DNA from: Methylomonas montana
GTDB lineage: Bacteria > Pseudomonadota > Gammaproteobacteria > Methylococcales > Methylomonadaceae
Assembly (NCBI RefSeq): GCF_030490285.1
Contig: NZ_CP129884.1
Coordinates: forward strand, 310,001 to 374,000
Length of the DNA: 64,000 nt
Direction: 5' to 3'
How positions within the stretch are numbered: position 1 is the first letter of the stretch; every line of letters begins with the position of its first letter. The position numbers were made by a program, and so were the translations under genes. The notes under the pieces were generated by a model. That model saw only the letters and a list, made by a program, of their open reading frames with translations. It made no database searches and was not told the origin of the DNA. Positions 57,749 through 64,000 of this stretch are shown here, piece by piece.

Positions 57749-59239
57749 ATGGCCGAATTAGATACTCAAGCCCAACAAGGCGCGACCCAGACGCTCGAGC
57801 TGGACGACTTTTCGGCACTGCTGTCGAAAGAGTTCAAGCCCGGCACCGAAGCCGCGAATCAAGTCACCACGGCGGTAACGACTTTGGCGCAATATGCGCT
57901 GCAAGATGTCAGTAAAGTTTCCGACGATGCGATTAAAAGTATTCAGGCCATCATTGCGGAACTGGATCAGAAGATTTCCGAACAATTAAGCCTGGTATTG
58001 CATCACCCGGATTTTCAAAAACTGGAAGGCGCCTGGCGCGGATTACATTATCTGGTCAATAACACCGAAACCGACGAGATGTTGAAAATCAAGGTGTTGA
58101 ATGTTTCCAAAAACGAACTGGGTAAAACGCTGAAGAAATTCAAAGGTACCGCCTGGGATCAAAGTCCGCTGTTTAAAAAATTGTACGAGGAAGAATTCGG
58201 TACATTTGGTGGCGAACCGTTCGGTTGTCTGGTGGGCGATTATCATTTCGACCATAGCCCGCCGGATGTGGAATTGCTTGGCGAAATGGCAAAAATCAGC
58301 GCGTCGGCACATACGCCGTTCATTTCCGGGGTGGCGCCGACGGTGTTGCAAATGGAAAGCTGGTCCGAGCTGGCCAATCCTCGCGATTTGACCAAAATCT
58401 TCCAGACTCCGGAATACGCGGCCTGGCGGTCGCTTCGCGACTCCGACGACTCGCGTTATATCGGTTTGGCGATGCCGCGTTTCCTGAGCCGCTTACCTTA
58501 CGGAGCCAAGACCGATCCGGTCGACGAGTTCGATTTCGAGGAAGACACCTCGGGCGCCGACAGCAGCAAATATACTTGGTCCAATGCGGCTTATGCGATG
58601 GCGGTCAATATCAATCGCTCGTTCAAACTATACGGTTGGTGCTCGCGGATTCGCGGCGTCGAGTCGGGTGGTGCGGTCGAAGGCTTGCCGGTGCACACTT
58701 TTCCGACCGACGATGGCGGCGTGGATATGAAATGCCCGACCGAGATTGCGATTACCGACCGGCGTGAAGCGGAGTTGGCGAAAAGCGGTTTCATGCCCTT
58801 GATCCATAAGAAAAACAGCGATTTCGCGGCCTTTATCGGCGCGCAATCGTTGCAGAAACCGGCCGAGTACGACGACCCGGATGCGACGGCCAATGCCAAT
58901 CTGGCGGCCCGGTTGCCGTATTTGTTCGCGACTTGCCGTTTCGCGCATTACCTGAAGTGTATTGTCCGCGACAAAATCGGTTCGTTTAAGGAGCGCGAGG
59001 ATATGCAAAAGTGGTTGACTAGTTGGGTGAAAAACTACGTCGACCCTAATCCGGCCATGTCGGATGAGTTGACCAAGTCTCGTAAACCGCTGTCGGCTGC
59101 CGAGGTGGTGGTTGAGGAAGTGGAAGGTAATCCCGGTTACTACACCTCCAAATTTTACCTGCGGCCGCATTATCAGTTGGAAGGGCTGACGGTGTCTCTA
59201 CGTTTGGTGTCCAAGCTACCGTCGGTTAAGGGCGGTTAA
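57749..59239 (+). CDS. tssC: T6SS contractile sheath large subunit TssC
   Basis: A 496-residue sheath protein (VipB/ImpC) of normal length. Conserved segments include LEGAWRGLHYLVNNTETDEMLKIKVLN near residue 92, GCLVGDYHFDHSPPDV near residue 160 and FLSRLPYGAKTDPVDEFDFEE near residue 248. It pairs with TssB. Confidence 0.97.
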   Translation: MAELDTQAQQGATQTLELDDFSALLSKEFKPGTEAANQVTTAVTTLAQYALQDVSKVSDDAIKSIQAIIAELDQKISEQLSLVLHHPDFQKLEGAWRGLHYLVNNTETDEMLKIKVLNVSKNELGKTLKKFKGTAWDQSPLFKKLYEEEFGTFGGEPFGCLVGDYHFDHSPPDVELLGEMAKISASAHTPFISGVAPTVLQMESWSELANPRDLTKIFQTPEYAAWRSLRDSDDSRYIGLAMPRFLSRLPYGAKTDPVDEFDFEEDTSGADSSKYTWSNAAYAMAVNINRSFKLYGWCSRIRGVESGGAVEGLPVHTFPTDDGGVDMKCPTEIAITDRREAELAKSGFMPLIHKKNSDFAAFIGAQSLQKPAEYDDPDATANANLAARLPYLFATCRFAHYLKCIVRDKIGSFKEREDMQKWLTSWVKNYVDPNPAMSDELTKSRKPLSAAEVVVEEVEGNPGYYTSKFYLRPHYQLEGLTVSLRLVSKLPSVKGG

Positions 59240-59355
59240 AGCGACAAGATTTTTAGATCCAGGAGGTGCAGTTCGGATGATTTTAAGTGGGGAAAGAGCA
59301 GTATTTTGTTAGCTAAGATTTTTAATTTAATTTTGTTAATAGTAAGGAGTAGGTT

Positions 59356-59838
59356 ATGGCAGTAGATATGTTTATTAAAATCGAGAATATCAAAGGCGAG
59401 TCTAAAGATAAGTCTCATGAGGGCGAAACCGACGTATTGGCGTGGAGCTGGGGCATGTCTCAATCCGGCACCATGCACATAGGTGGCGGCGGCGGCGCGG
59501 GCAAGGTGAATGTGAACGATCTGAGTTTTACTAAATGGCTGGATAAAGGCAGCACCGATTTGATGAAGGCCTGCTGCGAGGGTAAACATATTCCCAAGGC
59601 TGTTTTGGTAGTTCGTAAAGCCGGCGGTACGCCAGTGGAATATCTGACCATCACCATGGAAGAAGTGCTGATCTCGTCGGTATCGACTGGCGGTTCGGGC
59701 GGCGAAGATCGTTTGACCGAAAGCGTCTCGCTGAACTTTGCCAAAGTAAAAGTCAAATACATCGAGCAAACAGCGGAAGGCGGCGAGGGCGATAAACCCG
59801 ATATGGCTTGGAATATTCAGGCTAACGTGCCTTATTAA
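59356..59838 (+). CDS. hcp: T6SS inner tube protein Hcp (TssD)
   Basis: A 160-residue Hcp: MFIKIENIKGESKDKSHEGETDVLAWSWGM at the start and the LTESVSLNFAKVKVKYIEQ segment near residue 115. Hexameric rings stack inside the sheath and are secreted. Its strong AAGGAG ribosome site, a 116-nt leader free of genes and the hairpin that follows suggest expression at a higher level than its neighbours. Confidence 0.97.
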   Translation: MAVDMFIKIENIKGESKDKSHEGETDVLAWSWGMSQSGTMHIGGGGGAGKVNVNDLSFTKWLDKGSTDLMKACCEGKHIPKAVLVVRKAGGTPVEYLTITMEEVLISSVSTGGSGGEDRLTESVSLNFAKVKVKYIEQTAEGGEGDKPDMAWNIQANVPY

Positions 59839-59860
59839 GCTATGCCGGAGTGCTGGTCGC

Positions 59861-59884
59861 GCGCCCGCCCGTAAGGGTGGGCGC
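59861..59884 (+). promoter_or_regulatory. stable hairpin after hcp (attenuator or mRNA stabiliser)
   Basis: GCGCCCGCCC-GTAA-GGGTGGGCGC, a 10-bp GC-rich stem with a 4-nt loop and no T run. It would protect the hcp 3' end or partly stop transcription before tagJ. Confidence 0.7.
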
Positions 59885-59915
59885 GTCCCTTTGCGAATCG
59901 ACTTTCCGAATTTAA

Positions 59916-60734
59916 ATGACTACAAGTACCGCCGAAATAAGTTTGAAAGAAGGGCGACTGGATGAAGCGCTAAAACTATTGCAGGAGCAGGTCCGTAAAA
60001 ATCCCGATGTGGCCAAACATCGGGTATTTTTGTTTCAGTTGCTGGCGCTGAACGGCCAGTGGGACCGGGCGCTGAATCAGCTCAATGTTTGCGGTAATCT
60101 GGACGCTGCCAATTTGGCGATGGTACAAACTTACCGGGAAGCCATCCGTTGCGAAATGCTCCGCGAGAAAGTATTCCAGGGGCAAACCACGCCGCTGGTT
60201 TTCGGCGAGCCCGAACAATGGATTGCGTTGCTGATCGAAGCTTGTAAGTTATCGGCGTTGGCCAACTATGAACAAGCCGGTGAACTGCGCGATCAGGCGT
60301 TCGAATTGGCGCCGGCCAGCTCCGGGTCATTCAACGGCGACGCTTTCGAGTGGATTGCCGATTCCGACACCCGCATCGGTCCGGTGGTGGAGGCAATCGT
60401 CAATGGCCGATATTATTGGATACCTTTTGGCCGGATTAGCAAAGTAGAGATCGAGGCGCCCGCCGATTTGCGCGATTTGGTTTGGTTGCCGGCCCAATTT
60501 ACCTGGGCTAACGGCGGTAGCGCCGTTGGTCTGATTCCATCTCGCTACCCCGGTTCGGATAAGGCGGACGATGAGATGCTACGTTTGGCCCGCAAGACCG
60601 AGTGGCTGGAACTGCCCGCCGGCCATTATCATGGCTTGGGACAGCGGCTCCTGGTGACGGACCAGGGCGAGCACTCATTATTCGAGGCTCGCGAGCTGAT
60701 TGTAAATTCAACGGTCTCGATAGACCATGGCTGA
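59916..60734 (+). CDS. tagJ: T6SS accessory protein TagJ (ImpE/SciE family)
   Basis: A 272-residue protein. An N-terminal TPR-like part (LKEGRLDEALKLLQEQVRKNPDVAKHRVFLFQLLALNGQWDRAL) and a C-terminal ImpE domain (IADSDTRIGPVVEAIVNGRYYWIPFGRI) identify the TagJ/ImpE family, which binds the sheath protein TssB in some systems. It overlaps tssE by 8 nt. Confidence 0.93.
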   Translation: MTTSTAEISLKEGRLDEALKLLQEQVRKNPDVAKHRVFLFQLLALNGQWDRALNQLNVCGNLDAANLAMVQTYREAIRCEMLREKVFQGQTTPLVFGEPEQWIALLIEACKLSALANYEQAGELRDQAFELAPASSGSFNGDAFEWIADSDTRIGPVVEAIVNGRYYWIPFGRISKVEIEAPADLRDLVWLPAQFTWANGGSAVGLIPSRYPGSDKADDEMLRLARKTEWLELPAGHYHGLGQRLLVTDQGEHSLFEARELIVNSTVSIDHG

Positions 60735-61230
60735 ACTGGCCGCCACCGAACGCCTGCAGCCGTCCTTGCTGGATAGGCTGACCGACAACGCGCCGGCTAA
60801 TAAGACCGAATCTGGCGAGCAGCGGGTGCTGTCGTATCGGCAGTTGCGGCAAAGCGTGTTGAGAGATTTGGGCTGGCTGTTAAATACCTCCGCTTTCGAA
60901 GCGTTGCAGGATTTGGCCGATGTACCCTTTGTGGCGCGTTCGGTGATCAACTATGGAATCCCGGCATTGTCCGGCACCAATCTCAGTAGCACCGACGTCG
61001 GCAGGCTGGAACGCCAAATCAAGCAGGCGATTGTCGATTTCGAGCCGCGGATACTGGCTGCCTCGCTGAAAGTGCGGGTGGCCATGACCGAGGAGAAGAT
61101 GAGTCAGAAAGCCATTTGTTTCAAAATCGAAGGCGATCTGTGGGCGCAGCCTTTGCCGGTGCATTTGTATATCCGCAGCGATCTGGATCTGGAAACCGGC
61201 GAAGTCACGGTCAAGGATTTGGGGGGATAA
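60727..61230 (+). CDS. tssE: T6SS baseplate protein TssE (gp25-like)
   Basis: A 167-residue gp25-like protein. SLLDRLTDN near residue 14, the YRQLRQSVLRDLGWLLNT segment, and VARSVINYGIPALSG are typical; the EPR motif is present as FEPRIL near residue 115. It nucleates sheath assembly on the baseplate. It lies 3 nt before tssF. Confidence 0.95.
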   Translation: MAELAATERLQPSLLDRLTDNAPANKTESGEQRVLSYRQLRQSVLRDLGWLLNTSAFEALQDLADVPFVARSVINYGIPALSGTNLSSTDVGRLERQIKQAIVDFEPRILAASLKVRVAMTEEKMSQKAICFKIEGDLWAQPLPVHLYIRSDLDLETGEVTVKDLGG

Positions 61231-61233
61231 GCA

Positions 61234-63120
61234 ATGGACCCGCGTTTACTGAAATACTATAACCGGGAGCTTCAGCACGTTCGCGAAGTCGGTGCGGAGT
61301 TTGCCGGAGAATTCCCCAAGATTGCCGGCCGTTTGGGCTTGGATACTTTCGAGTGTACCGACCCCTACGTCGAACGCTTATTCGAAGGCTTTGCTTTTAT
61401 GGCTGCCAGGGTGCAGCTCAAGGTCGATTCCGAATTCCCCAATTTTACCCAGCATTTGCTGGAGATTATTTATCCGCATTACGTATCGGCCACGCCGTCG
61501 ATGACCGTAGTCGAGTTCAAGCCGGATTTGAACGAAGAAGGCTTGGCGGCGGGCCTGCCGATTCCCAAAGGCACCTCCTTGCGCAGTCTGGTGGCAAAAG
61601 GCGAACAGACCGCTTGCGAATATCGGACCGCGCAACCCATACAACTGTTTCCGTTGGCAATTACCCAATTGGAGTATCTGCCGACCTTGGCCGCCATTTC
61701 CAGCGCTGGCTTGTCCTCGGCGAAATATCTAAGCCATGCCAAAGCGGCGCTACGCATCGTATTGCGCACCACCACCGGTGCCAAATTCAACCAGCTGGCG
61801 CTGGATAAATTGCCGGTGTTTTTGCGTGGTTCCGGTAGTATTCCGTATCGCTTGTACGAACAGCTGTTAGCCAACAGCAAAGCTATTTCTTGCAAATTCA
61901 AACAAGGCTCGGCGGCGGTAGTTAAGTTTGCCGATGGTCATTTCATACGCGGCGTAGGATTCGAACAAGAAGAAGCCTTGCTGCAGCAGACGCCGCGTTC
62001 GTTCGACGGTTATCGGATTTTGCAGGAATATTTTGCGTTTCCGGAGCGCTACCTGTTTGTCGAGTTTGGTGGATTGTCGGGCTTGATAGCAGAATGCGAA
62101 ACCGACGAAATAGAACTATTTGTGTTGCTGGATCGTAGCGATACACAACTGGTCAATGCCGTGGATAAAACCAATCTGGCCTTATTTTGCGTACCGGCCA
62201 TCAATTTGTTCCCGAAACGGGCGGACCGGATTCGTGTCGATCATCGCCAGTCGGAATATCATCTGGTCGTCGATCGCGGCCGGCCGATGGATTACGAGGT
62301 GTTTAGCGTCAATCAGGTCGAAGGCTTTGGCAGCGGCCAAAATGTGGAACAAACCTTTTTGCCGTTTTATGGCTCGAAAGCCGCTTTTCATAATCAATCC
62401 GAAACTGCGTTTTACACGCTGAGGCGGCAAAAACGGGTGTTGTCGTCCAAGCAGCGCCGCAAGGGCGTGCGCTCCAGCTATATCGGCAGCGAAGTGTTCG
62501 TGTCCTTGGTCGACGCCGCTCAAGCGCCGTATTCGAAAAGCCTAAGCCAATTAGGCTTGGAAACCTTGTGTACCAATCGCGATTTGCCTCTGGTGATGCC
62601 GGTTGGCCTAAGCGATACGGACTTTACCTTGCAAATCAGCGCGCCGGTCAAATCGATACGCTGTATCGCCGGTCCTACGCGGCCGCTGCCAGCCGCCTAC
62701 GAAGCCGACACCGTTTGGCGTTTGATCAACCATCTTTCTTTGAATTATTTATCGCTGATCGATAACGATGCCAAGACCGGCGCTTCGGCGCTGCGCGAAT
62801 TGCTGAGTTTGTACGCCGACAACCGCGAGCCGGCTATCAAAAAGCAGATCGAAGGCGTGATCTCGGTCAGCGCTAAAAACGTGGTCAGGCGCATAGACTC
62901 TAACGGGCCGATGGTATTCGGCCGGGGCTTGGAAATTACCGTGCTGTTCGACGAATCGGCTTTCGAAGGCGGCGGTTATTTTCTATTGGGTACAGTATTG
63001 GAACAGTTTTTTGCCCGTTACGTGTCGATCAATTCTTTTGTCGAAACGGTGATACGCACAACCGACCGCGCTGAGGTGGCCCGATGGCCAGTGAGAATCG
63101 GACGCCGCCACACGTTTTAA
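61234..63120 (+). CDS. tssF: T6SS baseplate protein TssF
   Basis: A 628-residue wedge protein (VasA/ImpG). The N-terminus DPRLLKYYNRELQHVREVGAEFAGEFPKIAGRLGL and LLEIIYPHYVSATPSM near residue 75 are diagnostic. It overlaps tssG by 37 nt in another frame. Confidence 0.96.
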   Translation: MDPRLLKYYNRELQHVREVGAEFAGEFPKIAGRLGLDTFECTDPYVERLFEGFAFMAARVQLKVDSEFPNFTQHLLEIIYPHYVSATPSMTVVEFKPDLNEEGLAAGLPIPKGTSLRSLVAKGEQTACEYRTAQPIQLFPLAITQLEYLPTLAAISSAGLSSAKYLSHAKAALRIVLRTTTGAKFNQLALDKLPVFLRGSGSIPYRLYEQLLANSKAISCKFKQGSAAVVKFADGHFIRGVGFEQEEALLQQTPRSFDGYRILQEYFAFPERYLFVEFGGLSGLIAECETDEIELFVLLDRSDTQLVNAVDKTNLALFCVPAINLFPKRADRIRVDHRQSEYHLVVDRGRPMDYEVFSVNQVEGFGSGQNVEQTFLPFYGSKAAFHNQSETAFYTLRRQKRVLSSKQRRKGVRSSYIGSEVFVSLVDAAQAPYSKSLSQLGLETLCTNRDLPLVMPVGLSDTDFTLQISAPVKSIRCIAGPTRPLPAAYEADTVWRLINHLSLNYLSLIDNDAKTGASALRELLSLYADNREPAIKKQIEGVISVSAKNVVRRIDSNGPMVFGRGLEITVLFDESAFEGGGYFLLGTVLEQFFARYVSINSFVETVIRTTDRAEVARWPVRIGRRHTF

Positions 63121-64000
63121 TGGCGGAGCTGGAACAGGCTGCTCATGGCTTCGATTTTTTCGAGGCGGTGCGGCTGATCGAATGTCTGAATGCCGACAAA
63201 CCGCGCTTGGGGACTAGCGTTAAGGTGGGCGACGATCCGTTGCGTTTTGCCCAAGAGCCGGAGCTGGAGTTCTCGCCGTCCACTGTTGCCAGTTATACCG
63301 CTCATGACCGTATTTCCGAGCGACCGCGGCTGGCGGTCAATTTTCTGGGATTGTTCGGGCCGCAAGGGCCCTTGCCTCTGCATTTGACCGAATATGTCAG
63401 AGAGCGGCTGCGCCATCATCACGATCCGACCTTCGCTCGCTTTGCCGACATTTTTCATCACCGGATGATCAGCCTGTTTTATCGGGCCTGGGCCAATGCG
63501 CGGCCGACCGTTCAATACGACAGAAAGGAAACCGACCGCTTCGGATTTTATGTCGGCGCTTTGCTGGGTATCGCCGGGAAGGCGCATCGGGATCGGGATG
63601 CGCTGGCCGATAGAGCCAAACTGTTTTACGCCGGGCATTTCGCCGCGCAGACCAAGCATCCGGCCGGTTTGCAGTCTATTATTGCCGATGTGCTTAATGT
63701 GCGGGTGCGCATCGATGAATTTGTCGGCGAGTGGATGGATATTCAGCCGCGCGATCAAACCCGTCTGGGTATCAGCGCCGACATTGCCAGTCTGGGCCAG
63801 TCGGCTTTGCTGGGCGCAGCGGTCTGGGGTTGCCAGCATAAATTCAAAATCGTACTGGGTCCATTACGTTTGCCGCAGTATTTGGCCTTGTTGCCGGGCG
63901 GCGAGGGTTTACCGCAGCTGGTGGCCATCGTCCGCAATTACGTTGGGGACGAATTTGTCTGGGACGCGCAATTGATACTGGAAAAAGCCCAAGTGCCGCA
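63084..64000 (+). CDS. tssG: T6SS baseplate protein TssG (partial)
   Basis: The frame opens at ATG 63084, inside the end of tssF, and stays open to the window edge (about 305 codons). FDFFEAVRLIECLN near residue 23, FLGLFGPQGPLPLHLTEYV near residue 89 and FADIFHHRMISLFYRAWANARP near residue 120 are the TssG/VasB/ImpH signature. A second in-frame ATG at 63120 coincides with the tssF stop (TAATG) and may be the real start. The C-terminus lies outside the window. Confidence 0.93.
   Translation, partial: MASENRTPPHVLMAELEQAAHGFDFFEAVRLIECLNADKPRLGTSVKVGDDPLRFAQEPELEFSPSTVASYTAHDRISERPRLAVNFLGLFGPQGPLPLHLTEYVRERLRHHHDPTFARFADIFHHRMISLFYRAWANARPTVQYDRKETDRFGFYVGALLGIAGKAHRDRDALADRAKLFYAGHFAAQTKHPAGLQSIIADVLNVRVRIDEFVGEWMDIQPRDQTRLGISADIASLGQSALLGAAVWGCQHKFKIVLGPLRLPQYLALLPGGEGLPQLVAIVRNYVGDEFVWDAQLILEKAQVP

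Overview
The window looks like a chromosomal segment of a type I (gammaproteobacterial) methanotroph, most like Methylomonas. It carries a complete pmoCAB operon for particulate methane monooxygenase with the copper ligands intact, a gammaproteobacterial rRNA operon with Ile and Ala tRNAs, and housekeeping blocks in gammaproteobacterial order. The genus is an inference from PmoA and 16S sequence character; no database search was run.

Layout. 1-4.2 kb (minus strand): the head of the division and cell-wall cluster (mraZ, rsmH, ftsL cut by the window edge) behind a clear sigma70 promoter that overlaps three MraZ-box-like repeats, then gpsA, secB, a membrane rhodanese and an ArsR-type regulator with the two-cysteine layout of persulfide sensors. 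4.4-7.4 kb (plus): a 3' relic of gpmI, then envC and a ctpA-type protease, closed by a strong terminator. 7.4-9.5 kb (minus): sulfite reductase hemoprotein and DUF934. 9.7-13.3 kb (plus): nhaD; a native ampG that is frameshifted, internally deleted and interrupted by a foreign, GC-richer ampG-like gene; rpmE. 13.3-20.96 kb: mrcA (PBP1A, minus) divergent from pilMNOPQ (plus). 21.1-24.9 kb (plus): lptM-lysA-dapF-DUF484-xerC. 24.9-30.7 kb: rrn operon (two promoters, boxA, 16S, tRNA-Ile, tRNA-Ala, boxA, 23S, 5S, terminator). 31.2-34.4 kb: pmoCAB with a promoter, a hairpin in each intergenic gap and a terminator, followed by a small lipoprotein gene.

35.1-64 kb is one long co-oriented accessory region holding a type VI secretion (T6SS) cluster: tagH (FHA), tssK, tssL-OmpA, tssM, a tagF-pppA fusion, an OmpA-like protein and a transmembrane Ser/Thr kinase, and later tssA, tssB, tssC, hcp, tagJ, tssE, tssF and the start of tssG. 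Kinase, phosphatase and FHA protein form a threonine-phosphorylation switch; TssL and the kinase share an N-terminal DDDKT..[RS]P motif that is a candidate phospho-acceptor. Between the kinase and tssA, in the same direction and with gaps of about 25 nt at both joints, sits a two-partner secretion module: a large TpsA exoprotein with eight near-identical 285-bp repeats, its TpsB transporter, and an exported TPR-CHAT (caspase-like) protease. This nesting of TpsA-TpsB-CHAT inside a T6SS cluster is the most unusual feature seen. tssH, tssI/vgrG and tssJ are not in the window and may lie beyond its right edge.
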